Assembly: GCA_950022655.1 (NCBI GenBank)
Contig: OX465580.1
Coordinates: 99,280,797-99,344,796, forward strand
Length of the DNA: 64,000 bases
DNA from: Alentia gelatinosa
Taxonomy: Eukaryota > Annelida > Polychaeta > Phyllodocida > Polynoidae
Reading direction: 5' to 3'
Positions within the stretch are counted from its first letter, which is position 1. Each line of letters begins with the position of its first letter. Below, piece after piece: positions 12,291-25,795 of this stretch. A model generated the notes under the pieces. The model saw nothing but the letters and a program-made list of their open reading frames with translations. It made no database searches and was not told the DNA's origin. The position numbers and the translations under genes were made by a program.

Positions 12291-13270
12291 GTACGCTATA
12301 TACTAGTACAGGTCTGACTGTATGTCAGTATTTGCTAGGATGATGTAATGTCATAGCAGTGATGTTATACATAATGTATGTGAAAATCTTGTCTTCGGGT
12401 CACCTATCAGTTAGGTGTTTCTTTTACATGATCATGACACCAAAGATGACAGGGCGGATAATTGAATGGAGATGCCAGAGGCGGTAATAAGCTTATGGTG
12501 CAAAGCCTCCTACTGAGAGGAGAACGGAAATAGAACTAACCTTTATTATTTGCCCAACTTTATGTTATCACCACTTTAAACGAGTCCGAATATCAAACAA
12601 GGATACCTTCGGACGAAAGTATGTGGAACTTTATCGATGTGTCCTAAGGAAGGTGCTCTTTTTCCAAGGAGGTCTTGATAATGGTCTAGTTTCTAAAAAC
12701 ATCGTATCATCTTTTAAGCAAAACCGACTGATCGTCCTTCCAGGAACTCTTTCAGAGATGTTTCAGTCAGATTCAATCTGCAGGGTACCAAGTACCGTAA
12801 CAATGGTGTCAATCAGGGGCAAACCGAACATTGAGATTTAAATAAAAAGGTATGTATCGGCCAATGGGAACAGAAATACCGTATTCTGTATCTTAAATAT
12901 AGAAACTCCTGTGACTCCAAACCATGCATCTCTCACTTTGGTAAGAGATGCATATGTGGGAGGGTTTACCATGGAAATGTTGCGATATAGTAGGGTCGAA
13001 CATGTTCTCGATGATAACAGCAGCAACTTCTAGGGAATGCAGAGAAGTGATTAAAAATAATACGCGTCAACTGACAATTGTGCTTCTATCGTATCTTATC
13101 CGACGATACTGATTAAAATCACCCACAGGGTCTTGATGAACGACCATAATAACGTGCCTGAGAACACTCCCCGGCCTTCAGGCGAGCCAAATATGGGATA
13201 CGTTTCAACGAGGCAACACATACAGCTAATTGGTACTATGTGAAATATTAGACTACATAAGTTTACACAT
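12291..13270. other. Unassigned sequence
   Basis: No gene, repeat pair or RNA was recognised. Confidence 0.35.
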
Positions 13271-13411
13271 TTATCTCACCCTGGTATTTTTCTCCATAGG
13301 CTTAACAATAGGAACTCGTACTCCACGGCCATGAAGTTCGTGTACCCAATACTCAATGGCTAATTGGGTGATTCATTTTATCAATAAATAATGTTTTACA
13401 GGGTAAGATAA
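13271..13411 (+). mobile_element. Short inverted-repeat element, family W, copy 1
   Basis: It starts TTATCTCACCCTGGTA and ends TTTTACAGGGTAAGATAA, which is the approximate inverse. The first 55 bases match 23482-23536 (CATAG..TTAACA.TAGGAACTCGT). It has the same 141-bp length as copy 2 and a related inverted copy at 51276-51474. It is non-coding and MITE-like. Confidence 0.7.
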
Positions 13412-13415
13412 AATC

Positions 13416-13558
13416 AGAAACCCACTCGATGAAAATAACTTGGTCCGCACTCCACCTCGTTTGACTTCAGAGTAATTCACTCAGCTCCGCTTCGTGAATT
13501 ACTCTGCAGTCAAACTTGGTGGAGTATGGACCAAGCTATTTTCATCTCGTGGGTTTCC
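13416..13558. repeat. Foldback element F1 with conserved loop
   Basis: This is a 143-bp hairpin. The left arm begins GAAACCCACTCGATGAAAAT and the right arm ends ATTTTCATCTCGTGGGTTTC, with further pairing through TGGTCC..ACTCCACC, TTTGACT and CAGAGTAATTCA. The tip reads CACTCAGCTCCGCTTCGTG. The same 19 bases form the tip of the unrelated-arm hairpin at 52591-52662. It abuts the W element to its left with a 4-base gap. Confidence 0.85.
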
Positions 13559-14849
13559 TTCTAATTCTGTTTTCTGTTTCAATCTTTACTCCATTGCCTT
13601 AAGCCTCGCTCAACCAAGGAACACTCACTACACAGCTGTGGGAGTGTTAAGTGTGGGCTATGGTGACAAGGGCACGATGGGCATAACCGCCCGAGTTCAA
13701 CACCTTGAATCAAATGGTTTTCCCACCCACACCCTCCGGAGATCGCCGACCCCTGTCCACCCAGCTGGCCCCGGGCAAGAAACGAGCGAAAGGTGTGATG
13801 GGAGAGAGGGAGGGAGGTGAGGGCAACTTCCACGCGCCAGCCTGATGTCTCCCACCTCATTGCACGCACGTGGGAAGACGCACGGACAGCGGTAGATCTT
13901 TTAATGAAGAGACAAGCCTCCCAGATGCGTGCAATTGCTCTCTCCTCACCTGCCACTCCATCAGGGTATTGGTGAAAGCACCGATACATCTTTGGTTGGG
14001 AAAGTCCCACCTCCTCATTCCCGATTATTATTCAACGCGATATTGTAATTGTGATGTTAAACCCGGGTATACACATTTCCGGGTACATATGCAATTTACT
14101 CTAGGTGATTCCTGCAGAATTGCTGATGTCAAATTGCAAATAACTCTCTCGTACAGAAAATATATCAACTATTCATCACATTATATTTATAGTACAAAAT
14201 GGCATATCTCTTAGCTAAGTTGGTCATAGATAGATGCAAATTGATAAATGTATTTAAATTTAAATTTGACCTGGACGGCTAATTCAAATCGGCTACATGA
14301 TACAATCGTTTTGATAATAAATCGATATGTCAGGTATTCATAAGTATGGGATAATTAAAGTATAGAGAAGGGTATAGTGTTTGGTAACCAAAGTGTAAAT
14401 GTATTATGTATCATACACATTCAATAGAGATAGTAGCCGACTGCGGAGACACATAGCTATGAAGACGGAAGCTATGACAGGCGGGTATGTATTACAACCA
14501 CAATATTGGTAATCATGTCGAAATATCTACATGAATCCATGAATCATTGTCACGTAAACTTTAGTTTGTATGAGCAAATTATCGGAACGTGAGTGATGTT
14601 ATCATTGAAATGAAACGTTAACAAAAGTTGTGAAAAATAATCCCTACTTAAAGAAAACGAAACCAGTTAATTGCCCAAAACTAAACATAATCGATGGTTG
14701 AACATATATAATATATATACATACAACCTCTAGAATGAATCAAGAGCCACGCCCATTAAAAAAACCCAAACAAGCTGGTTATCATGTGTGCGATATGTGT
14801 ACTGTGCTAAAGTGTTAATCAACGTGTAGCACACTTACCCTGAACCTCT
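13559..14849. other. Unassigned sequence
   Basis: The first 450 bp are moderately G+C-rich with overlapping open frames on both strands and no recognisable product. The rest is A+T-rich and featureless to my reading. Confidence 0.35.
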
Positions 14850-16900
14850 CTCCGTGAAACACACTCCTATACTGGTGTTCGCCGCACAGGTGAAGGCATC
14901 ACGTGGCCAGGTGCCCACACTCTCCACCAGAGACGTCCGATCACGCCCGCCACACACCAACATATGTGCAGGATCCAAACACGGGCCGCGTACTGTCCCC
15001 ACGTTCCTGGAGGAGGGTGCTGGAGCTGCCCTGGAGGTAATCGTCGGCCAGTGCTATCTGTATGTCACTGCGGACCCCCAGCAAGTCTCCAACTCACCGC
15101 CCACACCCGGGTTTATGTAGGGCTGCAGTGGGCAGGCTCCCCGACAGCCCAGGCTATACATACGGTAATGACATTACGTGCTGTGCTTTCCTAGTTCGTC
15201 CTTAAATGTCCATTGTGAGTTCTGCTCCTACGAGTCGGCAGGCACAGCCCGGCCTCTGTAGCCTCCCGCGGCAAAGTGTCTTATTTGCCTCACCAAACAG
15301 TGATGTCTTTGTCAACGGCCGAAAAGCAATAAAAGTTCCAGACTGGTACGGCAATTTCTCTCCTTTTCTAGTTCTTCATTGTGTCCTGTGTGTAAGTTGG
15401 AGCATCACTTGGACACCAGTAAGTGGGTTCCGCCGCACCCCCTCCTCTACCCATCTCTCTAATAGACGGAGGGATCACAATGTTCCGTCACAGACCTGGG
15501 GGGTTGAATCTGCGCGAACGTGCTTTGGATTTAATCGACGTCCCTGCACACAGATCCGTATCCGGGGGCGAAGATTCTCAGAAAACAGTTACATGAGGAG
15601 GGCCTCTACCCCCAACCAACTCTCACTCGGCATTCACTGAATGATGATGGACCGACCCATCAAACATGGGCTTGTGCGTGGCTGGGGTTCGCACAGCGAG
15701 CACCTCGGGACACAATCAATTAGAGGTCATCTGCTCGGGTTCTGCTCATCCCGTTATTGTCTCACCTCCCTGCTATGTGTTGGTGTCTTTTAGAGCCCTA
15801 GCACACACGTGGGCAGCCCACTCAGGAGACAGCCGGCAAACTAGCTCACACCCTTAGATAGTGACTTTCCGTGAGAGGGGGAAGCCACAACGTACCCGTG
15901 TCACTCTCCTCAACCGGCAAGCGTCAGGCGTAGTCCGACGCCTGACTGACTTTTGTTTATCATTGCTCTAGCTGGCGCCAGTACGTAAATATCCTCCTTC
16001 TCATCCTCCATCTGCTCCTATCACTCCGCCACCTACCTCGAGCAACTCCTCCTCTTCTTGCCCCACCTAGCCCGTCTTGTATTCCTACTACTAAGGTTCG
16101 TGCCACGACTACTACCTTGCCGTTGGCTCACCCTACAGCTGGCCTGCCGCTATTCGTGCTTCCTGCAGGGCATCAGAGGAACTGCCGAGCTGCACGGAGC
16201 CCCTCGCACTGAGCAGCTCGCGCCACGGCCCGGCGGCAGGCGGCGGGCTTCCCGTATTAGGTGGGCACTTGATTAAGCCACCTGCACCGCAGATCCGAAC
16301 CCTCCGACCCTCCAACTGCCGTTCCCGCCCAGCACCACCAACACCACGTAGGAGGGAGCTACCACAGCCGGGCGCTGCTGGTGGGCTGGGGAGCAACCCA
16401 CACCCATCCTGGGAGGCCGGGATTCCCTGGGGGTCGGGCCCGGCACGTGTCCGGTCGAGCCCCGGGGAAGAAACAATCGCACGCCTTCCCGTCCCCTCCC
16501 CTCAAAAACTCTCAAGGGGGTGACGGTGAACGTGAGGCCTCTTTCCCCCTCGCTCCCCGCTCAGATGCAGCTAGGCGGGTGGCTGTCATAGAAAATATGT
16601 GTGGTGAATGGTGGCGGGAATGGAGCAATGCCAGAGAGATGAGCGGATGGTAATCTGAGGGGAGGGAAGGGCGGGCAGATAATCTATACGGCAGCCCCGG
16701 GGGTAATGACCGGCAATAGAATGGCGGACCAAGACAACAGCCGGGACATGTTTACGATGGCCGTAACCAGATAACGGCGGAGACAAAGCCTTCTTACCCC
16801 CGACCCCTTCACGCTCCACCCTGTCGGACCCCATCCCATCTCCGTGCCCCACCCTGCTATGAGACAGGCATCGGAATGTCTTGGACCGCTTCCTGAAAGA
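14850..16900. other. G+C- and CpG-rich island
   Basis: Composition changes sharply to G+C-rich with many CG dinucleotides, strongest around 16050-16560. Several frames are open on both strands (for example 15206-15640 and 16269-16653), as expected where stop codons are scarce. None matches a family I know and none has a convincing start or splice pattern. It could be a CpG-island promoter with a first exon of a host gene, or an unannotated G+C-rich repeat. Confidence 0.4.
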
Positions 16901-18436
16901 AGTCTTCAAAATTGTCTTCCCACATAACAAAGCTAAATAGAATCATCTACCCGCAAAGGGACATTATATTTCGTTTTGTGCTTGCGATATTTATCATGAC
17001 AGACCGTAATAGCATTCACAGAGCATGTGATAACCAGCAACCCATGCACTCTCCAAGTTGGCATATCTCATTAGCAGGCAACCATTACCCTATATCATTT
17101 ATAGGGTAATAGGACACTTGTAATAACCTGTCATGGCTCATTACCATTGTTATATTGTATTAAGTATATTAGGAGTTATCAAGGAGTGTAACAACTATGA
17201 TTAGAAGTATTAGTAATTATCGATATTTAAGATTAGTTAGCAATATCTTTATATTTAAGAATCGTCGATGGTTATGAAAAGTTGCCATATCTGTGTATAG
17301 GATTATGGGTGGTTGTTGTTACAATTTTAGTTAGACATTCTCCTAATCTAACTTGAGCCATTTCAACCTCCTGTCCTGTCTGAGAAAAGACTTGAAGTCT
17401 TTCCTCTCCATGATCATTGCGTAGGTACTAAAGTCTTATTTATAGGCACAATAATCACTATGAAACCATTTCATTCTTGCACTGCACTGCACTACATACT
17501 CACACATAATAATTGCGTGAGCATGCAAATTCCCCCGTGAAAAGGTACTGTATATTCGGTACTGGCTAAGAGCCCTTTTGTCCACAAGAACCTCTTAAGA
17601 TTGATTTCAGACAGAGGTCCCTGGCCCGGGCTAGAGCCGTACAACAAGGTCTGCCGTTAACATGAATCCTGCAGGAAGATAAGTGTATGTGTAGATGCTC
17701 AGAGTCTGGCTCCATTCCATCCCGGGTCCATATGATTTATAGCGTCACCCCACGACCCCCATCGCCCCCAAGAGAGTCCCCCGCCATCAAAGACCACGCT
17801 TCTCTGCCCCCAAGATGACAGCACAGATCAAACACTACCGCCCACCTACCTATCCCACCCCCTTCCCCGATAGTCCCCGATCATCCAGCACCATATGCAC
17901 TTGTCTCGTGTTTGTCATACAAACAGGATGGAGATTCAGCCCTTTCTCTATGTGAGTTGGGTTCCCAGGAGGGTACTGGAGGGTGCGTCGTGTTCATGTG
18001 GAGGTATTCATGCCTGCTGTTTAGTCCCACTACACGGCCAGAAGGGGTACTTTAGCCCACTGCTTAATGACAACGTGCACTGCTTAGAATCACCCACTCA
18101 TGAACAGTGACTAGGCAGTCTGTTCATTATGGGAGGCGTGTGTATTAGACCCACAGGTAGAACCCGGCTCCGTGCACTTAGACTCATCCCTCTAATGATG
18201 CCCGCGTGTCAGGCTTCACTGTAACATGAATAACTGTTGCATGTATTCCCAAAGGAGGCCTGTTGTTACGTGCGATTTATTTCGATACGTTGTCATAATA
18301 AGAAAAGTAAAAGTTGATTCGTGCTCTCAGAAATATTCCCACTCATTCCTATGAGCATACTTCTTTAATGTCGTACAAAGGTCTTCTGATCTCGAAGCAT
18401 AATGCTGTATTCAAGCACTGATCTAAACATACATAC
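16901..18436. other. Unassigned sequence with a short hairpin
   Basis: A perfect 11-bp stem lies at 17084-17110 (ATTACCCTATA, 5-base loop, TATAGGGTAAT). A C-rich patch lies at about 17740-17890. No gene is visible. Confidence 0.4.
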
Positions 18437-18582
18437 ACAATATTACCATGATTTGGATCTGAGTGGCCGTATTCTCCGCGTAGTTGACGCGTAGTAATAC
18501 TCCGAGCGATAGCGAGGAGTATTGCGTAGGGTCAACTACAAGGAGAATACGGCCACACAGATCGAAATCATGGTAATGTTGT
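18437..18582. repeat. Foldback element, family Z, copy 1
   Basis: The left arm (ACAATATTACCATGATTTGG, then GTGGCCGTATTCTCC and GTAGTTGAC) pairs with the right arm (GTCAACTAC, GGAGAATACGGCCAC, CATGGTAATGTTGT). The tip is AATACTCCGAGCGATAGCG then AGGAGTATT. The core GAGTATTGCGTAGGGTCAAC resembles 27278-27300 in copy 2, and the outer arms also match in part, so the two are relatives. Confidence 0.85.
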
Positions 18583-19879
18583 ATTTATTACTCACTTATT
18601 TTTTAGATTTAAGCAATAAATATGATCTTTAGAAAACTTTTCAACATAGTTAAGAAGGGACTACTTTCATCTCAATGGGACTACTTTCATCTAAAAAATC
18701 CGTATTCTCCTAGGAGATTCCGCAGGTCCGTATCCTCCTCAGTAGCGATCTGTAATCTCCATAGGCTTAGTATGGAGACTCCGTATCAGGTGGGTAATAA
18801 GAATAAAGGATGGAATTGCACCAACTCACCAAGCAGATGTTGAGATCTACAAATAGTGTTTGATACATGGAATTGAAACAAAGTACCTGCTATGGGAGCT
18901 AATTGATGTCTGCTGATAATCTTTTCTTAAAGGTTCACTTTATGTTTGTGTTTCAAACAAAAGTCGATTTGTAAACCTATGGATGACCATTATGACGGGT
19001 ATACGATCGATTTGCATTTTCTATTCGACATACCATTTTAGGCGATATCTTAATGATTCAAAAGATCTTAAAATGTTTGATAAATAGACCAACCTTATGA
19101 GTCACTGCACTGACATCCCTCCGATAACAATGGGACAGCTGCCTACAATGCAGCCGTTCGTACAGTAAACCAAATGATATATTCAATGCAAATTTATTTT
19201 GCTATACTATACTACCCTACAGAGCAAAACTGAAGCTAGTCTACATACAATTGTTGCTCATAAAGAATAAAAAAGGGTCAGCGCCAAAAATACAAAAAGA
19301 CCTTCAAGAATTAAATCTGAAAAAAGATAATGGATAATGTGTGATCCTGCACAACATCAGAATCATCATGATTCCATGAAGACTCGTTGGTCGTATGCAG
19401 CTGATTTCATCACTAGGTTTGTAATGGATGATTTTTTAGCGTGCATGGCAAAGAAGGTTGCATCTTACCGTCACAGAATAGAGGCATTTATCATTTACGC
19501 ACCGATATCACTAAATGCTGTCTGCTGAGAGCCATGAGGACACATATCACTTAACACCTTTCTGTGTGGTAACATGACGTTCTACAAGGAGATAAGAATA
19601 CCTCCACAGCCCCCAACCTCTTGTCTCCGAGTCGGATGTGATTTCTTTCCAATCTTAACCTCCTTTTAACCTTTTCAAAGAGGAAATAAAATAATTTACG
19701 ACTGATAAAAATTGCAGCACCGGATTAGTCATTTTAATTTCCCATAACGCTTATAAAAGAGGGATGTTCCAAATAAGGTTGTAAAACCGGTGAGACGTAA
19801 ATTAATTCAACTTTTTCCAGCAAAGGCTAAGCCTTCGTATCTTATACAATTTAAATCAACCAATGCCATACTCCCATCA
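18583..19879. other. Unassigned sequence with a 16-bp tandem duplication
   Basis: GGGACTACTTTCATCT occurs twice at about 18658-18693. No gene is recognised. Confidence 0.4.
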
Positions 19880-19917
19880 CCCCCCCCCCCCCCCCCACCA
19901 CCACCACCACCACCACC
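19880..19917 (+). repeat. Poly-C tract followed by an ACC microsatellite
   Basis: A run of 17 C is followed directly by about seven ACC units. The apparent proline-rich and glycine-rich open frames across it are products of the repeat. Confidence 0.95.
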
Positions 19918-22900
19918 TGCTGCACTAACAGAATTTATCGGCGAGATTGCTGCATCAGGTTTATCATGCGTTGCCTCACAGTGTCCATAAACGTCATAGC
20001 CACTAAAGGCCCACTTACAGACCACTACTGCTACAGTGAAGTCTGCCATAAGGGTGCCTTACATTCTCGTGCGTTTACGCGAAAACACACGTGGTGCACA
20101 CAGTAAAGCACGGCTACAGGGGTCACGTAAAGGGGCCCTTAGCAAAGAGATCGATGTTCAGCGGGGCATGGCACATCTTTATGTCCAGTAGCCTAGCGAC
20201 ATGATTCGTTTGGCTGCGCTTGCCGGCTCTTATAGACGAGGTGCGGCCTTCTGGAAAATTACCTCGCTTAGCAACGGGGGCCGGGCCCACTGCCTTGTAA
20301 TGACAGGGGCCGCTAGTGGGGCCGCCATTAGGGGCCGTCTGGGCGGCGTCATCCACTAGGCAGCGTGACAATGTGCCTATCTACAGATGTTAGCTACAGT
20401 CGAACTCAGTCAGCGAGACAGACCTGTCTACCTTGCCACGGGCGTGATCTCGTTAGGCTAGCTGCTCGTGTACTGTTGCTGAGTGGCAGTAGGGCGGATA
20501 GAGAGGGTAGGCAGATCTATAAGTGAACCATCCAGTGCTGCCTGAGTGATGCTATAAACTTGATTCTTATTTGATCTAGTATAAAGTGGATACCTGGTAT
20601 CACGCTTCATTAAAATGAAACACCATGTCTCCTGTACGTCGATGTCTATGTTCACCTCTTGCGGTGGTATCATAAAAATTACTACAGGCTCTCGCACTAA
20701 TAAAAATCCATTTTAAGCGTTCCAACTCAATGTAAAATGAGCAAATAACAGAGGAAGGCTACAAAGGCCACAAAGGCACCAGAAGGGAGAGCAGGAGGTG
20801 AGTGTCCTCATTAAAACCCACGAGGAGATGAATCCTCCATCGAGCTACTCATAGCCCTAAACACCACCAATCCAACGTGGAATCACAAGCTCGAAAAACC
20901 TGATCGGGCTGAAATTGGAACAGTAAACCAGCAACTTACTTCAACTGTCTCAATTCGGAGATTCAATCTGTATGGGGTGCTGCCACAAGCATCAAACACC
21001 CATGCAGTGCCGTCTTTGTCCACGCCAGCACCCCTTGAAAGGCTCAGCAGGTTAAGCAAAAAAAATGTCCTCATGAACTCGTGATGCGTGGCCAAAAGTG
21101 AGAGAAATCACTGCTCACAGTGCAGGTCCGACCTAGGTCTCATATATCGTCATGCCTGAGCCCGCCTCCAGGATCAAGGCCTCGCCAACTTTCAGCAGTA
21201 GGCCTGGCTTACCTGGCCTACAAACACACCCTGAGGGTAACAAAACCCTGGTTTACAAAGCCCCTGGCCATACACGGGGTAACCACCATTTCAGGCCCAT
21301 CCCTGCCACAAGACACATCAACACACCTTGCCCAACCTCGGAACATGCCAAGTCAGGCGCGGCCATGAGGGAGTTGGCCTCGCTCTATCCGACTCGAACC
21401 CTGCGTCGCACCGTCTGGCTATTCTACTCTCATGTGGGCACACCTTTTCAACGCAGCAATTGTCATGATGCAAAACCAACTCCGACCCGACCTTTTCGCC
21501 CTCGCAGCCTACCCCACTGGGCGGCTCTCCATGGAGCCCCTGGCTCCGGACCCAACAGTACGGCACCACCACCTCCTCAGAGCACTTCAAGCCTACTTGC
21601 CAGCTGACCTCTCTCAAGCGGTCCTGGTCCTCACATCGGCCTTAGCAATTATAATCACTACGGACTACCTTGAATTACCTCGCTAGATTTTGAACACTCC
21701 GTTACTTTGAGGATTTATTAAATATTTCCACTGTATCTGTCTTTCCAAGATTTCTGTCTTTCCGCGTTAGTCATTATGTGGCAACGTCATATCGGTCAAA
21801 GGATATTATCCATGTCTATATATTCAGGAACAGACCCCCTGGTTGTTGGGCCTGTAGTATGATTAGCCAGAATATTATTTCTTTCCTGTAACCGGTCCTG
21901 TTACCGAGACCGGTGAAAAATGGATCCGGTTTTAGAAATGTATGGTCTGCCTCTTATCCTATGGCTAGGTTAAGTTGCAATATTGTGATCTCTTGTATGT
22001 TGGAATTTCTGTTCAATAGCTTCTCTACATAAATCAGTAAATGTAAGCTCTACAAATACGGTATAAAAGTTTAAACGGCTACAAGTAACAGAAAGTCAGC
22101 AGTAATATGACCTTTTACGCCTTCAAAATAGAGCTGAAGACCTTTATCTGATACACTTCTTATAGATTTTCCGAAAGTACAAGAAACATGAACTCATACG
22201 GATGCATAGTAACGGATAAAGATGTTTCACAACTTAGCTCGTTCGTATCAGTGAAGTACAGCTCTTCGCTTCTAGATCGAAGGCCCAACCAGTCTGCCAG
22301 GGAGCCAGTAAATATATCTTGTTCTGTCATAATCATATGAACAAGGGAACTAGTCAATTGCAAATGGACAAGGATGCAATTTTTTTACACATGTCAATCG
22401 ATTACTGTCATGTGTCAGTCACAGATGCGTAGCTGGGGCCTTGGTCAAGGTCGGGATATCATAGCACAGAGATCTATAAAGTCTGTAGGTAATGGGGCTT
22501 AACCAAACGGCTGACAGTGTGTCACTAATAGAGGCTATAAACAACATGAGAGATGGTCATAAATGTACTTACCGTCTATGCTGAGCTAACAGACTCTTAA
22601 AGTGTTAGCACCGTATGATATGTGCAGGCCTGCATGTGGTACTTACTCCTTCCCCGAGTATGTATGCGACTTTAGACACAATATATATCTCATGAAGCGA
22701 AGGTTTTAATTTTCCAATATAATGCGCCTTTATCAAATTCACAATGCGCTCCAGCCTACCTATGTCGTTTATCTACGTTATTGCTGCCGGTAGGCGGTAT
22801 TGGTTTACAACAACTAAACGCCTGAAATGAGGACACTGATGCCGGATGCTTTTACGAAAAATCAATTTCTTAATAACACGTCCAGTGAAATATGAAAGCA

Positions 22901-23481
22901 CTGACACTGAATATTCCGAATGCTAAAAGCTACCTACTTCTCATTACATTCTATTGTTTCATGACATCTCAAAATATTTTGGGTAACGCCTAAAATGAGG
23001 TTTGGTTATTTGATTTTACATCCGGTCAACCATTATGCGTCCTGTCCAGACTTACTGAAGGTTCAGCCTTTTCTCACTGCTTTAACACCACAGAGATGCT
23101 GATCGAATCTATGGGGGGAAATTAGGTAAAAATCTCAACCCGACACGTTCAGAGGTGAGAGTTCTTCCCAAATCACATAGACATGGTATGAAAACGAATG
23201 GTCTTTTGCTAGTTCAAAGCATAGAACAAAGGTAAACTGTTCCCAAAACATCACTGGGCGTATGAGACGAAGTAGAGGTAGCTGACGGGCAAAGCGTCAA
23301 CGGGCCCCCAGCGAGCCAATCGCGAACTAATTAACGCGCCACAGATTGCGATATTGACGAACACCGAGATAGACACGATGGAGTCGATTGCGGGAGTTAT
23401 AAACGATATTACCAACGATAGTCTCCTACTGATATCAGTAGATGCATAAATACCAAATCTATGGCAGAAAGCCTGAACGAC
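19918..23481. other. Unassigned sequence with two G+C-rich patches
   Basis: G+C-rich patches at about 20090-20360 and 21130-21650 have overlapping open frames on both strands, including a 151-codon frame at 21152-21607. No frame resembles a known protein. The remainder is A+T-rich and unassigned. Confidence 0.35.
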
Positions 23482-23622
23482 TATCTCACCACTGGTATTT
23501 TCCCCATAGACTTAACATTAGGAACTCGTCCTCAATGATCATGTAATATTGTGATAGAATATTCATTGAGGGATGCCGTAAACAATGTTAGTCAATTAGT
23601 TAGTGATAGGGGTGCGATATAA
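23482..23622 (+). mobile_element. Short inverted-repeat element, family W, copy 2
   Basis: It begins TATCTCACCACTGGTATTTT and ends GGGGTGCGATATAA, the approximate inverse. It is the same length as copy 1 and shares CATAGACTTAACATTAGGAA with it and, inverted, with 51276-51474. Confidence 0.65.
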
Positions 23623-25570
23623 TATGAACCGCACTCGATTCATAGCAACTCAAAATATGCCATTCAATTTTGTTTGCTTTGTAATCTCACTTATGTCATA
23701 TTCCTGACATCTCAGCTGACTTCTCGGTGCAATAACATGGAGAAAAACACAACAGAGACATTATCTACTGACGGAGACTTGGAAACTTACAAAACAGAAA
23801 AAAAGAAATGTCAATACAGTCAGGAAAACGGACCATGTAAATTCATATTTATTTTACAAACTCTAAATACAGAAACGACAAGATTGAAATTTCTACAATA
23901 CTGTCAATAGCCACACAGATCAAATCAATTCAATTCTATCAACTCAATTTTGATCGTAGTAGGTAGATGCTGGGCTACAAAGCTGGGAACCCACAGAGCT
24001 TCCAACACACTAGGGCTAGCGTTCGGACATGCCTCCGACACAGAATCATGTTTTCTATTGGAGAGGACGGGTTTATTGCAGCAGTGGGCTCTGTGCTCTG
24101 TCATGGCTTACGACACACTCTGACACATTCCTACACAAGCGCTGTGTCATAAGCCTCCCGACAAGTTCGAATATGTTCGATTTATTAGAGACCAAACATT
24201 CGGGAGCATTCTCTACTATGTGTAAGCTATGCACCCCTTCTCGACACACATACACCTTCATACTACATTTGTGTTGGATCACCTTGTTTTGGCGTACGTA
24301 GGTACCATTGTCACCTTTTTTATTTCCTCAAAACCCATTCCGACGCATTGCGACAAGCCGCGACACAACCCTTCTGACAGGGCCGCGATTTGAGAATGTA
24401 TGAGTTAGCCTTATCGTTTAAAATTGAACGCCAGCAGGCAACCGAGGAAGTATGAGTAGTGCATAGACATAGTCCTGATTATCAGGCCACATGGCTCGAT
24501 AAATCACTGGAATCACTTCTTGAGAATCCCATAAAAAGAGAATATCTGCCCCTCACACAGTGAGAGCAGGGCATTGTTTAAAAGGTTTTGGCACCAGCGG
24601 AAGAATACTCGTAGGATCATGCCAGAAATACAAGACATATCTTAGGAGGAAAGTATTTTCTCATTTAAAAATGGATGTCCCCGTAGGGATTGAAATCCTG
24701 CATAAATAGTCTCTTACAAGTGGATTCGATCCTGGGCTAGGACAAATTTAATGGCTGCCAGACAGGTTTGGGGGTCCCTGTGGAGGAGGGTTCCTAGGAA
24801 CTGAGGGTAGTGCCACATTGTAGGGATTTTGGTAACTTATTTCATCATTTTTAGTTATCAATAATTCTAACTGAATATTTTAGGATATTTCCACTCTAAT
24901 ACTGTCGTCTTGTATCACATACCATAATATATTTTTTCTCTAGTTAGCTTGATGAATAATGGTGTTCCTTGTGAATTTGAATCATCTAGGGGACCTCGGG
25001 AGTGTCTCCCACTAGGACCCTTTTCTGTAAGTGGAAGAAATCATTTTTGATAAACACTTATAGGGCCTGTTGAATAAGCTTTGCTAAAGAGAGTATCTAG
25101 CCAAAGAAACTGAAAGGTATTGATACTTTACCATACTTTACTGTAGTAATTGTCATCTTAGACCAGCCAATCAACATCTTCCTCATTGTGGTACTCCACA
25201 TCTTCCATCTCCATATGATAAAACACATTTATCAGTTCAACCTGCCCATGAAATGGGCACTGTACAATAGTCGGGCGGGTGGTGGCATTTGGAGATTTAT
25301 CCTTTTGCATAATTTTTAACCCAATAACAGACCATTTCCAGCTGACGACTGCTCAGCATTTACTTAATTGATTGGGGGAGCACAATTTCTCACAGAGAAA
25401 CCTGAAGATAATCCCTTCCTAAGCTAAAACTGAGTATACATTTCAAATAGACAAACTGGTGGGGTTCCTTTATCTGTAGAAATTATCATTGCTGAAGGGA
25501 AGGCCTTCTTTTTCATGGCAGGTAAACACTGAAGAATCGAGAGTGTGAACCTGCAGTCAGCCACTAATTA
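23623..25570. other. Unassigned sequence
   Basis: The part at about 24020-24370 contains words such as GCGACAAGCCGCGACA and CTTACGACACAC, similar to the CGACAAGGCT vocabulary of the palindromic elements at 60.3-62.3 kb, and may be a decayed relative. No gene is seen. Confidence 0.4.
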
Positions 25571-25795
25571 AACCAAACGTGTCTCAAACATTATAGATAC
25601 ATAGATTCTGGTTGGTTATTTTTGGAGAAATTCTGACGTTATATAAACGTAAAGGGTTTACGTATATTTACCTAGATAGATTACGTATTTATAAAACGTG
25701 TCCCTGATGTTCTAGATATGTAGATTTTGGTTGATTATCTTCGGAGAAATTCTTGATGTTGTGTGAAGAATTTCAAAGAACTATTCATAAATAAT
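25571..25795 (+). repeat. Tandem duplication with 119-bp period
   Basis: Two diverged units in direct orientation share TAGATTCTGGTTGGTTATTT (25602) with TAGATTTTGGTTGATTATCT (25721), then GGAGAAATTCT..GA.GTT, and, upstream, CAAACGTGTC with AAAACGTGTC. It is non-coding. Confidence 0.75.

Noticed and set aside
19790..20049. Proline-rich and glycine-rich open frames
   Set aside because: They translate the poly-C/ACC tract on the two strands.
21152..21607. 151-codon frame in a G+C-rich patch
   Set aside because: Three frames are open here on both strands and none resembles a protein; low stop density explains it.
24700..24745. GATTCGATCC near 24725 as a tRNA T-loop
   Set aside because: No acceptor, D or anticodon stem can be drawn around it.
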